A stretch of DNA of 64,000 bases, taken from contig JAJEKV010000112.1 of the NCBI GenBank assembly GCA_021234155.1, positions 2,700,019-2,764,018 of the forward strand. The letters run 5' to 3'. The DNA comes from Isoetes taiwanensis. Its lineage: Eukaryota; Streptophyta; Lycopodiopsida; Isoetales; Isoetaceae. Under the pieces are notes generated by a model. That model made no database searches. It was not told the DNA's origin and saw only the letters and a list, made by a program, of their open reading frames with translations. Shown here piece after piece: positions 10,816-23,098 of this stretch (the stretch's first letter is position 1; each line of letters starts with the position of its first letter). The translations under genes and the position numbers were made by a program.

Positions 10816-13800
10816 AATTCTGCAAGCTAGGACTTTATTTCATTTACTTTTGCATTCAATGAACAATGTGTACCAACCATTCTAATTTGCGTATTGGTTT
10901 GTGATGATGCAATCTTTTAACTCTTTGAAAACGTTCTCCAACTTTATTTCATTAATCGGTTGTTTTAGCTGCAAATAGTATTGGAAGCCATTCTCCTTAT
11001 ACAAACTTGTAATATACTGTTAATATGTAAACTAGTTGAAATGCACTCCAAATGATGCAGAAAGCAAGGGCAAGAAAAAGATTTGTCTGCCAAACCATTG
11101 GCATGATGAAAACTAGCTAATTTGTTGTTTATAAATATGGTTGAAATACACATATGCCTGCATCATGAAAGCTAAAGAATTGTCATGTAAAACATGATGA
11201 GGAATGGACCCCAAAAAAAATTAATCATAGGCATTTCCAATGTTGTCTTTAGTTATGAATGCAACTGTGATGGCAACACTAGCATACATGATAAAATAAT
11301 TTAGCTCATGTATATACACTTGTCCTACAAACTTTCTAGATGTTTGGAAAACAATCAAATGTTTCAGCCTGCTTAATAATTTGGAAGTGACAGGAATCAT
11401 GGCTTGACTTGTAATAATTCTAGCGGCAACTGCAACAATGAACATTCGGCAACAGAGAAGACCTACAGAAACGTTTACTCAGAGTGAAGCTAAACACTTG
11501 GAATAGGATTCTACTTTTACAATAGCATAATCTACTTTGTTAATTTGGGATTATCCGGCCTGGCAGAAAATGTTTTTGGAATTTTTTTTTAATTAATTTC
11601 ATATGATTTTGGGGATTCTGGTCGCCGGAAAAACTTACTGATTTCCAAATATCGTAGAAGTTTTGCCCTATGATTTTTTCTTCTGGGAATTGCACCCCGA
11701 GGGCATGCCACAGAGGAGCCTACATGCGTTGTCGTGGCATCCATGGCTGCTCTTCTAAAATTACAATAGGCCAGTATGCATTGAACCTTCAGCAGGAGGC
11801 TCTACATTTTCGGCAGCAGCAAATCCATTTGCAAATGATATTGTGGAATTCGGAATCTCTCTTCTTGCGTTCAGAACGGAGTTAGGGAGTGCGTCGCATT
11901 ATTTGATCTGCCTGAGAGCATTCAATCTTACGTTCGCAGAAATTTTCCTTATTTTGTTGGAATGCCGCCTCCTTTTGGTACGCCAATCTGGCTTTGAAAC
12001 TTATGATTTAATAAAGTTATGCAATAGTAGTTTTGGATATAATATTATAAGTATCGAGCTCATGCTGAAGGCTCATTATATCCTAGGGAGGTTTAAGCTA
12101 AAGATTTTTTTTTAATAGCTTCTGAAATATGCAGTGATCATCTCATCTACCCCGAATTTCAACCTATCTGATTGCTTTATCATTCTTATGTTTTTGTAGG
12201 TCGTTATCCTTGGATGCCTTATCCCCTATTTGGGAAGGTTAGGCATCTTTTTTCCTTTATGAGCTTATATTTGATGAAGCAGCATTTTTAAGAATATGCA
12301 TTGACAAGACCAACGTGGAAAGATTATCTTAGCAATCTAAATGTGTTAGGGCGCATGCTGGGAACCAGCTAGATGCAGCTGTGGGGTATGCTACAACATT
12401 TTAAAATGCTGACAAAATCATTGTCAAGATATTCAGTACAGGTTGAATCAGGCGTTGGTTGGCAAGCACTCAACACATAAGTTGGACGAACTTCCCTTTG
12501 TATTTGTTGTATATGCAGCGTACCAGGCAAAGTAGTCTTGAATGTAGTAAGCTTGAATCCAGTAAAGTTCTTTTACTGCTCTTATACTTTACAGTGGTTG
12601 ACAATGACCTTATTTTTTACTAGTCCTATAGTTTTGACTAGGCATTATATAGAACTCGACTAGCCTGAACAATACAGCGTACTCAGATCAAGGCAAGGAA
12701 ATTGAGCATTGAAAGTGGCTAACATTTCTGTGAATATTGAGCTCTTCGTTATTCTGATTCTCGGCCCATGGCAGCCATTGATGTTATGATGAGCAGCAGA
12801 TGATTCCTGAAATACATAGAGCATACAAAATCCGACGACTGCTAGGTCACAAAGCTATCTCAGGTAATTCTTTTGTCTCAGGTAGTTGCATTTTTACCAT
12901 CTTTGCCTTCATCGTCTTTAAACCCTCATTTTTAGAATTTGCTTTTCCGGATAAGGTCTCTCTCCATGGCATGGATACTTTTCAGAGTCTGAAATTTATG
13001 CTGCATCTCTTTATATTCCAAAGCAATATGGTTCACTTATGGTTCTATCCGAATTAAGCCATCGAATCACATGACAGATTATGTTGATTCACTTTCTAGA
13101 GTGCTTTTGATTTATTCAGCATAAAGCACCTGAGGAGGTCACATTCCTGACTATTTTAAGAGGTACGCAATACTATCATTATGAATAAAATATGTTTATG
13201 TCAATGATAGCAACTTCTCCAAAAGATAAAAATTTCAGCTATACTGTATTTTTCTCGGCTGGCATGGAGATTAAAATTGCACACAAGACTGAAGCTAAAA
13301 GGCAGGACCCACAAACAGGTACAACTTATTGAACCAACTATGTTTGAGACATCTTTAGTTGCAGCAAATTTTAAGGTACCTTGGATTTGAGTAATCTCAA
13401 ATGTTGATGCGATGTCAATCTAATCCATGCAACAAAATCGTGCCAAGCAGATGACAAGTGTGTTGCTTCCTTTGTGCATCCTCAAAGATGATGACATCAG
13501 TGCAATTTAAGACTAGACTAAGACTTCTTTAGGTTAAATCAAAGTCTCAGTTCCTAACCATGTTGATGCTAAGCCTGATGTCGGAAATGAGAAGCCTAGG
13601 GGTCTGAGGAAGGGCAGATTGATTCGGTTAAATCTAGTCGTCTTGCTGGAACAGAGCACCTCTTATTCAGACTGTCTTGCACCAATTTGCCTTTGCTGGC
13701 TGCTGTGATTCAGTTTGTCGCTACAAAATCTTCGGTTTGTTATGGCAGCATGCAGATCTTGAAATACGGTAACTGGACAATATCAACTGATTTCAGCATA

Positions 13801-14461
13801 TTCTGGCGCGGCCATATGACCAAACGACAAAACAAAATAAGGGTTTATGGGCAGACCAGATCAAGAACATGGTGTAAACATCGCTGCCTTGCTTAGATAC
13901 AAAAATCTGATATGCCGGATCCGACAAGCACTATGCTGGATTTAGGCATTGGCCGCCTGTAAAGGAGTATAGAGGTGCTCAGGGTCTCTAGGCTTGCTTT
14001 AGAGTACTTGCCAGTAAGTTGGCACTTTCCCATACAAAATGTCATTTGTTTCATGATACCTGCTAGAGAGCTATATCTCGATGTTGGATCTCAATAGCAG
14101 CACTATTTGTCTAGGCCTTTTGTTCTCAAGACTTAAAAAAAAACAGTTTCAATTAAAGTCGCAGATATTTTGTTACGATACGATGTGGAATGTGCAACCT
14201 ATCCCTTTTAAGCTTCTATTAGAGGTCAACTTCCATGACCAGAATGCAGACCTTATCAAATGTCCCATCAGGAAATATTAAGAGAGGTGCATTTGCTTCC
14301 TTGGCACCACAACAATCCTATCTTTGTTGGCAGGTTTAGTGAATAATTTTGAGACATGTCTCAACAGCCTTTGATGCAATAGATGTATCTCTTTTTGACA
14401 TGGTTCAAGATATGGAGAGATTATCTATAGATCCTAATGTTGTTGTTTTGAAACCATTATA
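10816..14461. other. Long spacer, no gene recognised
   Basis: About 3.6 kb with only short open frames (the longest about 90 codons at 11843 and 12800) and no domain I recognise. Composition is AT-rich like the surrounding spacers. No terminal repeats were seen. Confidence 0.4.
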
Positions 14462-14816
14462 TTACACACCTTAAAATTAAATTCCCCCTTAAACCCCCTT
14501 TTGTTTGGGTGCATATTCACACGGAGGGTGACTCTGGGCATCGAGAGCTGTTGGATAGGCATATTCACCCCTTATTCCTTAATCTACACCGTACACAAAA
14601 TTCCTCATTTGTGGGGTATAGATGTATAGAAATTATGATACTATATAACAAGATTTGAAAAATACTATAAGATTTCAAGTAACATACTATATGGTATTGA
14701 TTTTGTACATACAAAACATAATTATAGGGGCTCTCGCTGCCCTACGTCACCCTCCGTGTGAATATGCACCCAAACAAAAGGGGGTTTAAGGGGGAATTTA
14801 ATTCTAAGGTGTGTAA
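14462..14816. mobile_element. MITE with about 88-bp terminal inverted repeats
   Basis: The left end TTACACACCTTA..TTAAATTCCCCC and the right end read in reverse complement agree almost perfectly for 71 bp, and more loosely to about 88 bp (CATCGAGAGC versus CAGCGAGAGC). The element is 355 bp and non-coding. Possible TA target duplications are included in the termini, but the superfamily is uncertain. A solo arm lies at 39386-39476. Confidence 0.8.
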
Positions 14817-15005
14817 GGCCTTGCCTAAAACAATATAGTTGAGAAGAGCACTTAAACCATGTGCTTTGCCATGGCACATGTGTTGTCATATATTTAAAAA
14901 ATGCCATCTTAGATACATATGTTGTGGGGAATAATCAAACACCTTCACAAGTATATCGAGTTAAGATTTGCCTTGCATAGGGTGTTATAGAATTGCAAGT
15001 CAACT

Positions 15006-15513
15006 TAAATGGATGGGTATAAACTCTGAAATGAACATAAATACTTGAGCACTTCAACTTCAAACGATCTAACTGTGGCTGCAATTCCAGCCTCAGTAAT
15101 AAGACAATCCCTGAGTTCAAGCTTCCTAAGCCAATGTGGGCTAAACCTTCATTTGTAAGTCCACCATGGCGTATATAAATAGTCAAACGAACCATATTTG
15201 AACATCCCTCTAGCAAATTCTTCACGACATCATCAAATGAAGGTGTGGTTCTCATGTCACTCTCTAATAAAGCTATTCTGAAGTCCACCAAGTTTGGACA
15301 CGACTCTCCGAATGCAGATAATGCTGAACTGGTGATATCTGATGCATAATTTGCAACGGACTATAAACATCTGCAGTTTTGAGCCAGATAAAGTAGCCCC
15401 CGATGTGATACAAAACCATGCTGGTCCTCTAAATTTTCAATCTGAAGACTCCTAAGCTTTTTACAATGGTTGCCAAGCACTTCAAGCCTTGCATCTCCAA
15501 TGATGTTTCGCAC
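15006..15513 (-). pseudogene. COI1-like jasmonate-receptor F-box/LRR fragment
   Basis: Starting after an AG acceptor at 15514, the minus strand encodes leucine-rich repeats matching the C-terminal half of COI1. In order they are IIGDARLEVLGNHCKKLRSL, GFVSHRGLLYLAQNC, a TAG stop, YASDITSSAL, CPNLVDFRIALLE, IYIRHGGLTNEGLAHIG, then in another frame KLELRDCLITEAGIAATV. In COI1 these blocks are colinear. Here there is one nonsense codon, and a deletion with frameshift removes about 30 residues between the HIG and KLEL blocks. COI1 is the F-box subunit of the SCF complex that binds jasmonoyl-isoleucine (or dinor-OPDA in non-seed plants) with JAZ proteins. The F-box half is absent, so this copy is non-functional. 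Confidence 0.82.
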
Positions 15514-15520
15514 CTATATA

Positions 15521-16447
15521 GAAACATGAAATGAGAAACAGAATTAACTGAGGTATCCTGGTGGTCTTTAAAAGACAAAACCTTGATTACCCTGATAATT
15601 AGAAGGCCCTGCCTCATCGTTGGAAGGCTTTACAGTGGGCTTGCATGAACATCTAATACAACGGAAAAGGGTTTGAAATGCAAGGGGGCTAAAAAGGCTG
15701 TAGATGGGCGATTCCTGAGCTAGTAATAATGCGAGATACACTCTATCTGCTGTTATGCCAGAGCCCATCCCCTGTTCCATAATGCTGGACAAGCCATTGA
15801 CGATGTCCCCTAATTGTATTCTTGTTTGGGCTAGTTCTTCCCAAGGAATCTTAACTCCGCCATGTCTATCCGAGAGAAATGCTTCCTGAAGCTTGGAAAG
15901 GAAGTGTTGGGGAGCCGTATCTGCTCCAGAATATGAGAGCAGAGAAGTCGATTCCAGAAGAGAGACCATATCCTGCTGTTCTTAGAAACACGAAATGAGA
16001 AACAGAATTAACGGAGGTATCCTGGTGGTCTTTAAAAGACAAAACCTTGATTACCCTGATAATTAGAAGGCTCTGCCTCATCGTTGGAAGGCTTTACAAT
16101 GGGCTTGCATGAACATCTAATACAACGGAAAAGGGTTTGAAATGCAAGGGGGCTAAAAAGGCTGTAGATGGGCGATTCCTGAGCTAGTAATAATGCGAGA
16201 TACACTCTACCTGCTGTTACGCCAGAGCCCATCCCCTGTTCCATAATGCTGGACAAGCCATTGACGATGTCCCCTAATTGTATTCTTCTTTGGGCTAGTT
16301 CTTCCCAAGGGATCTTAACTCCGCCATGTCTATCCGAGAGAAATGCTTCCTGAAGCTTGGAAAGGAGGTGTTGGGGAGCCGTATCTGTTCCAGAATATGA
16401 GAGTAGAGAAGTCGATTCCAGAAGAGAGACCATATCCTGCTGTTCTT
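15521..16447. repeat. 464-bp exact-period tandem duplication
   Basis: 15521-15983 and 15985-16447 are near-identical (only a handful of substitutions) at a 464-bp period. The unit contains nearly all of the unknown exon described at 16060-16457 plus flanking intron-like sequence. The low divergence indicates a recent event. Confidence 0.93.
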
Positions 16448-16457
16448 CGTCTTCCAT
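16060..16457 (-). CDS. Unrecognised gene, first exon (141-codon open frame)
   Basis: An ATG at 16457 opens a frame of 141 codons. It begins MEDEEQQDMVSLLESTSLLS and is rich in helix formers, with VYLALLLAQESPIYSLF and a cysteine cluster CIRCSCK. I do not recognise the family. A GT donor could lie near 16064-16070 (CAGG followed by GTAATC), making this a first exon. Two AACCCTAA boxes lie 30-55 bp upstream, as for a housekeeping promoter. A second copy of the exon without the start codon (15568-15969) remains open as part of the tandem duplication. What follows on the minus strand is COI1 debris, so any further exons are missing or displaced. It may be a truncated gene. Confidence 0.45.
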
Positions 16458-16489
16458 GTCCGAATAGAAGAAAGGAATGGCGTTGTCCT

Positions 16490-16510
16490 AACCCTAAAAT
16501 AACCCTAAAA
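16490..16510 (-). promoter_or_regulatory. Two telo-box-like CCCTAAA motifs
   Basis: AACCCTAAA occurs twice within 21 bp, 33-53 bp upstream of the ATG at 16457. The position matches that of the telo-box before ATP epsilon. This supports a real transcription unit starting here. Confidence 0.45.
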
Positions 16511-16639
16511 CATGATGGCACCATGTTTGCATGCAAAACTCTGAAAATGGCAACCAAAATAAAAAGAGGGCTTTTGTTGTGAGCCCTTGGATGTTGGACC
16601 ATTGAAAAAAAAAAGTAAAATCAACGACTAAGAAATGGT

Positions 16640-16756
16640 GCACTCTAGATGTACGCATTAGTACATCCATTCGAATACGCCATGAAATCTTAGGAAAACC
16701 TTTGTGAAAAGCGTACAAAAACACAAAGAAAACCCCCTGTCATTATGCTACATATT
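16640..16756. repeat. Dispersed repeat, copy 1 (partner 40383-40500)
   Basis: About 117 bp starting GCACTCTAGA and ending TATGCTACATATT. It shares colinear blocks with 40383-40500 (GCACTCTAGA, AAACCTT, CATACAAAAACA, TTATGCTA). Both copies show moderate divergence. Confidence 0.65.
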
Positions 16757-16805
16757 GGGTTAAAGAAAAGTAGCTTCCCTTTGAGCTGCATGTCGAAAAT
16801 TTTCC

Positions 16806-17209
16806 CTAGCAATTTTTGGCATGCATGCCATAATTGCTCTAATGATTTGCTGTTCATGCCAGTTCGTAGAAGAGTGTGCTGCAAGATTTGCTATGATGTG
16901 GAAGTATTCTCGGTCTATTTATATGTCTGACACTCTTCAACTTTAGCTTCTTATATGTAAGGATCTTAATCTTCTTTTGCAGGCTCTTACGTGTCTTATG
17001 GTTTATCTTTAATGCAGATATCACATATATTCGACATGGTTATGTAAGCATTGTGTTTCTGCGAAGCTTTCAAATCGCTTCTGGAGTTGGGGTTGGTTGA
17101 AGCAGGAAGTAACAAATTAATGTCAATGAATAACTCCTTTGGGAGGTATGCCTGCTGTCAAGGATGTTCTTTCATTTTCAAATGTTTCTTCACTTTATTT
17201 CTGCGTACA
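16806..17209. repeat. Direct duplication, copy 1 (partner 17702-18133)
   Basis: About 405 bp repeated at 17702-18133 with over 90% identity by eye and a few indels of 10-20 bp. Neither copy has a recognisable coding region. Confidence 0.88.
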
Positions 17210-17701
17210 ACTGTCACTTATCTAATACTTCTAGAGCTTTATGTTATGTACTTTATTTCATTTACATTTCACAAAATTATCAATAAACAACATTAACTGC
17301 ATATTCCTTGATGCATGCAGAGTTTTGTGGGACATCATGGGACTGATACATATGACGGGGAGGGTGGGTCCAAATATGGTGGGGCAAATGGGAGCTATTG
17401 TTTTTCAACTCAACTATGGCAGTTTATGCCTATATCCGCATGCTTGATACACAGATCTGCATGATGCTTTGGAAGCTATCGATTTCAACCCATGGCGGTT
17501 CGTGTCTATCCTCATGCTTGATGCACAGATCTGAATGACACTTTGGAATATACGAGACTCTACAACTACAGAGACAAGTTTGTGTTACATGTAACATGCA
17601 TCAATTGCTCAATTGCTCAATTGCTCGCATCATATAACTTTTCCTTTCATGTATAAGCAACTGCTTATGCACAAACCTACCGTGTGATTTCTCTGCTCAC
17701 T

Positions 17702-18133
17702 CTAGCAATTTTTGGCATGCATGCCATAATTGCTCTAATGTTTTGCTGTTCATGCCAGTTCGTAGACCTCAAGGTGATTGTCTGAAGAGTGTGCTACAAG
17801 ATTTGCTATGATGTGGAAGTATTCTGGGTCTATTTGTATGTCTGACACTCTTCAACTTTAGCTTCTTAGATGTAAGGATCTTAATCTTCTTTTGCAGGCT
17901 CTTACGTGCAAGGATCTTATGGTTTATCTTTAATGCATATATCACATATATTCGGCATGGTTATGTAAGCATTGTGTTTCTGCGAAGCTTTCAAATCGCT
18001 TCTGGAGTTGAGGTTGGTTGAAGCAGGAAGTAACAAATCAATGTCAATGAAAGTTTAACTCCTTTGGGAGGTATGCCTGCTGTCAAGGATGTTCTTTCAT
18101 TTTCAAATGTTTCTTCACTTTATTTCTGCGTAC
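17702..18133. repeat. Direct duplication, copy 2
   Basis: The second copy of 16806-17209, with inserted short segments near 17766-17790 and 17900-17915. Confidence 0.88.
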
Positions 18134-19581
18134 AGTTGCTCTTGCATCGTGAAATACTTATGTTCAATCCTATATGACAATATAGTTTTGAGGTATTTAT
18201 AAGCATTGAGGCACAAACCATATATAAGGTGCACGTGATTGTAAAAATAGCAGTGGCATAGCTAGAGGAGAAATCGTAATATCTCAATCAGTCAGGTTCT
18301 TACATGATGTTCTTAACAATTTGTCCAAGCCCCTTTCTTCTTTTCAAAGTGCTGTCTCCCAAAGATGCTGAGACAAAATTCAAGCGTCGAAAGTGAGACA
18401 AAATCTAAGCATCGAAAGCAAGTTGCTTGAGTTCATTGTGGATATTCAGACATACAGAGCAGATTACATTGTTGAAGTTTGATTCATTGGGGCAGTATGA
18501 TTTGTGATATTGCTCGTGCACATGGCTTCTCATTTTGCAGATGGATTGAATACCTATAGTGGCTTCTAGAAATATCTGTGCAACTAGCAAGGTTTAGCAA
18601 TCTCTCGCCAATAGCTGATATTGTGCTTAGGTTCATGATGACTGTCCCTTCCAGATTTTAAAGATACTTTCAAGCTTCTTTATCTTCACATGTGTGGTTG
18701 CAGCTAAGGAGTCTCTTCAGTGAATCACACATGGTTGCAGCCTGAGTCTCTTTAGAAGTCTCTTTCAATTGAGTGCTTTCATAATCAATTATTTGTTCCA
18801 ATTGAGTGCACTCATTATCTCCTAAGGCTTTATCTGCTTAGTCTTGGTTGTTCAGGTAAAACAGAGCCGAATGTCTACAATGTGTTGCATGACATATGGC
18901 GTCAGACAGAGGCAAATGATGTCAACTAAAGCAAATGATGTTTTGACTTAGAAAATTTAAATCCGATCTCTTTTGGATGTTGGCTTTGGTGGCGGTTCCA
19001 ATATTTTGGCTTCAAAGACCATAATCTCGGAAGGATCCCATCATATCTTAACTTCACAGTGCATTAAGAGGACAGATTGTATCTCTTTACAGTTGGAGCT
19101 ACTTCATTACATGATCGGAACACCAATATTTTCTTCAATAAAATGGAGTTGTCTTAATGCTACAAGGAAGGAATTAGTGATAAAGGGTTTGGGTGGATTC
19201 CAAGTTCGGTTTCCATATATAGTTTGTTTTATTTTCTCCACATAAGGTCTCAATTTGTTAAAATGCAAGGGCACATATCTATGCACATGCAAATGTTAGA
19301 AAATTTATGACTAAGAAAATGTCATGACTATGTGCATTAAACGAATTGTTGAGGCTTCTTTTTAATCTATATTTACTTGAAATTTAGTTACTTTTTATTT
19401 AAATACTTGAAATTTCACAATTTGGTTCGCTAATATAACCACCACATTCCATATTTTTTGAGTTCTATCTCATTGCAATGATGTCACGCATCTTTGTTTT
19501 CTAGAATAACAAGCTTAGTGTTGTTGGAACACCCATGTTCAACAACCCTACCAATCAACATAACATACATATTGTTGCTAG
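18134..19581. other. Interior of the presumed Helitron, no gene recognised
   Basis: About 1.4 kb ending at the Helitron terminus. No RepHel, RPA or captured exon is recognised. Short open frames only. Confidence 0.4.
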
Positions 19582-19609
19582 GCCCGGCAACGCCGGGCAC
19601 CGTTACTAG
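19582..19609 (+). mobile_element. Helitron 3' terminus
   Basis: A perfect hairpin GCCCGGC-AAC-GCCGGGC (19582-19598) is followed 7 nt later by CTAG and a T (CTAG|T, 19606-19610). This is the diagnostic 3' end of plant Helitrons: a GC-rich hairpin, a short spacer, then CTRR before a host T. The element extends to the left. Its 5' TC end could not be identified. Confidence 0.85.
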
Positions 19610-20088
19610 TATAGACTAATCTCAAAAGCAAAAGCTAAATGCCTGGAATAGACTTATAAAATGTACGTATAAAATGTATCTACTACATATACTGGATGCT
19701 TCATTAGATAGGATGCTTGTCCTATATATAAGCAGCCATGCATGCAGGATACACTATTACTGAGAAGGCAATCTGCATCATCCCAAAGTATGTACCTTAA
19801 TCAATGCTCTACAATTTAGGTTCCTCGTAATATCAAAGAAATAACTTACTCAGACAGATGCAATAAGAAAATGGCCCACATCAGCAAACATATCTTTGGT
19901 CCTTGGTGATGTATCACGTACGTTAGAACATGTGAACATGTAATAATTGATGTAAGTTATGCAGATAGCATTAACTAACCTATAATGATAACATATATAA
20001 CTCTCATGGGCAAGATGCCTTAGGCATATTTGAGTGATTCTTGCCACGTATTTCCGGGCGGGAAAAAATAGGGAAACAAAAAAAAAAC

Positions 20089-20696
20089 CAGAGAAAATGA
20101 AGTCGGGAAAAAAAATTTGCTAGAATGTGTCGAAGAAATCTTCTTCTTTGGCTATGGCGGCTACTGTCCGGCAATGGCCTCCATTCCATCTTCTGGTTCT
20201 CATTCCTGTCTGCCATAGCGAGGTATTTGCTCCGTTTATATTTCATGTCCGCGTTCTTCGACAAAAGCTCTTTCCTTCCCCTTTCCTATATGTCCGATCC
20301 TTCATTTTCTGCCTCAATCGCCTCCATTCTCGCATCCTGGATATGAATTTGACCACTTGGGCTCCTCCGCCTTCTTCTTAGCTTCGCATCGATATCCTGT
20401 TCATAGCATTTCGTCACTCCTAACTTCTGCTTCATTTTTTCTTCCACCATGCTTCGATTAGAACATTGTTTAATCTGTATTGTTTACTTTTGAGCCGAAT
20501 GATTCATTCCTTTTTCTAGTTTTTTGCGGTAGACCAGATTGATGAAGAGATCTACAGCTCATGACGAGTTCTTTCTCCTTTGCGGGCAGAAACGGGCTGG
20601 AACAGAGAGCTAGGAGGCGGAGAAGCGAGAGGGAAAAAGTCAGAGAAAATGAAATCGGAAAAAAAAAATGCTAGGATGTGTCGAAGAAATCTTCTT
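20089..20696. repeat. 56-bp direct repeat pair
   Basis: CAGAGAAAATGAA..TGTGTCGAAGAAATCTTCTT occurs at 20089-20144 and 20641-20696 with few differences. The 500 bp between them contains no recognisable gene. Confidence 0.75.
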
Positions 20697-21175
20697 GGAT
20701 AATTTTTGCCTCCATTTCTATGACAACATACAGGCGAAGTTCTGACTTACAGAAGCGATTGTGATTGAGCTATGGTGCACAAAATCAAGAACCTGAAAAC
20801 AGAAAAGGAGGAGCAAAGTAGGAGTTTTTGAGCTGCCGGAATGCTGCAAGAACAGGGTATAGGAGTTGCCGAAATGATGAAGGAGCCGCCGGATTTGATG
20901 CATTCGCCAGGGATTCCATGCTCCAGGCACTGATTTTCTCCAAAGATTGCCGGATCTGATGCCCTAACAGAGTATTGCAAAGTATTTGTTGCAGGAAAGT
21001 GTTTCATTGAGAAACCTACTGAAGGATTATTTGCTTTGGAACTACACAGTATGCAAATCAATTCAAGGATAGGTCATATTGATGACATACAGAACTAAAA
21101 AGGATCACATATGTGAAGGATTATTTGCTGATAGCAGTAAAATGAAGAAAAGAATGCAAATACTTGGTTCAAATA

Positions 21176-21652
21176 TTAGGCTGAGGAGTAAGGCGGATAT
21201 ATTCCTTGCCAGAAGGAACAGGAAAGCTCTGAAATCCAAACATTATCTATACACAAATACAAGCCCTTCATTCCCTCCATTTTCAACCGTTCGAAGCACT
21301 GTTGCAACCTATATCGCTCCTGCCCAGGAGCAGTAAAGATTTGGACAACATTTTCTAACTGATATAGGATGTTCTGCTGAATTTGCTGCAATGATTTGAG
21401 AGGTCTTTCTCCAAGCTCCACAAAAACCATAGCATATTTCTGTTGCTGTCAAATATCATCCCAGAAGAACTTGAGCAAGGTGGTCTTGCCTACGCCTTGC
21501 ATACCATAAATGCAAAGCATTTTCAATCCATGCTGTTCCAGAGTCAGGAATCTGAACAACTGACCCTTAGCCTGAACAATCGTACTGTCCTCTGAAATAC
21601 AAATCTTCATATCCATTCCATTTTTGCGCGGCCCAATAAGTGCAGAAGCCAA
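21176..21652 (-). pseudogene. NB-ARC (NLR immune receptor) fragment
   Basis: One minus frame reads LCIYGMQGVGKTTLLKFFWDD (P-loop/kinase-1, GMxGVGKTTL), a TGA stop, FVELGERPLKSLQQIQQNIL, then GLYLCIDNVW (kinase-2, hhhhDDVW type, here with DN instead of DD). Spacing between the motifs suits the NB-ARC ATPase of plant NLR proteins. No TIR, coiled-coil or LRR region adjoins it. The in-frame stop and the altered Walker B aspartate argue against function. Confidence 0.8.
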
Positions 21653-22665
21653 AGCAACACAGATTATAGGAAGAAATCTGGCAAAGGGTTCTTAAATACA
21701 GGTTTGTGAAGCTTGTGGATAACCATCTAATGAAGCCAAGCAGATGTTTGAAGAATTCTTGTGACCTAAGACCTAGCTTATTACGAAGAATCTTGGACTT
21801 CGATTATGGCTTTTTCGTGCTTTATAATCTGGGGAGGTATTTCTGAGCAAGTAGGTATTTCTGAGTAAGTTATACTAGGATAGGATAAGATAAACCTTCT
21901 TCCTTCACAATATTTGCATCATGCCTTTTATGTTCCGAGGTCGATATGCAAGTTATGCTCAAATCACTTCCTGAGAAAGGCAAGCTCCTTCAGGCTGTGA
22001 TGCAAGCTGGTCCTCTTCTTCAGACGCTTCTTCTCGTTGCTCCCCTTCCTCAGTGGAGACACTCTCCCCCTCGTCTTCACTCCCATGAAAATCCTCATGT
22101 CTCCATGCCCCTTCCTCCCTCTTTCCACCTTTCTTTGCACCCCAAGAACAATACCATATCTTCAGTTTTTCCTTTCTATCTCAACACCAGACCCTCTCGT
22201 GTCCCTAGGCTCGATGGCCACCTTCTTCCCCATGACTTTAGACACTTTGGCAATGCCCCTAAGTATGCAAAGATCCATTGATCTTCTATATCCCCTTGAG
22301 TGTTCATAGTCATAAGTTTCATCTATATAAAAAAAAATGGTTCATCACTTGGTTCTTTTAGCTTGGCTTTCCCTGTTTGAAAATTGATAAAAACTAGGCT
22401 AGTTGATTAGTTCAAATGTTGCTTTGAAGTTTGGCAAAATTGACGCTTCCATTCAGTCTTCTAATTCTCATTCCTGTCTGCCATAGTGACTGGTTTTTAG
22501 ATTGATGTGGAAAAAACTCTCCGGCTGTTAGGACTCGTGGAGAATCATGGTTTTTAGAGAGTCGTGGTTTTCTAGAGATTTGTTTCTCATCGGCTACAAC
22601 TTCTTCTAATCCGATCTGTGTAGGTTGGGGTTTGTGAAAAAATTTCAGGGTTTGGACAGGTAAGG

Positions 22666-22746
22666 TAACATGGGTGCCTTTGCCCCTAAACTGCCACAAC
22701 AAAGAGTAACATGGGTGCCTTTGCCCATAAACTGCCACAACAAAGG
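22666..22746. repeat. 41-bp tandem duplication
   Basis: Two units (22666-22706 and 22707-22746) differ at only two positions. Confidence 0.9.
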
Positions 22747-22783
22747 GCATTTGCTAAAGTGTGATGTATTTCCTGTTGCAACA

Positions 22784-22867
22784 CAAACAACTACTAGAAG
22801 GTGACAATTAGAAAAATAAAACAATCAAACAACTACTAGAAGGTGACAATTAGAAAAATAAAACAAT
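22784..22867. repeat. 42-bp tandem duplication
   Basis: Units 22784-22825 and 22826-22867 are identical. Each contains CTACTAGAAGGTGACAATTA. Confidence 0.92.
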
Positions 22868-23098
22868 ATAGGAAAAAATCGTTGTCTATACACGTCGTTG
22901 TCTAATTTTTACAATTTGCAATATGTTCTTTTGATAGAAACTTTATTTGATTTGCATGTTATAACTTTAAACTAGGGCATTTTTAGTTGCTTTTCAAGTT
23001 TCACACTATACACAATTTTAGAAGACTACAGTATCGAGCTGAATGTAGATGAGTTCTGAATACTGATTGCAAGACAAGTCCTACTATAGAAGTCCTAC

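Larger units (their letters stand above)
21653..23098. other. Spacer with two small tandem duplications
   Basis: Contains a strand-biased C/T-rich open region (21950-22310) with no known domain, and the two tandem repeats listed separately. Confidence 0.4.

Noticed and set aside
21946-22309. 90-111-codon overlapping plus frames rich in Pro/Leu/Ser
   Set aside because: Strand-biased C/T composition keeps several frames open; no domain is visible in either strand.
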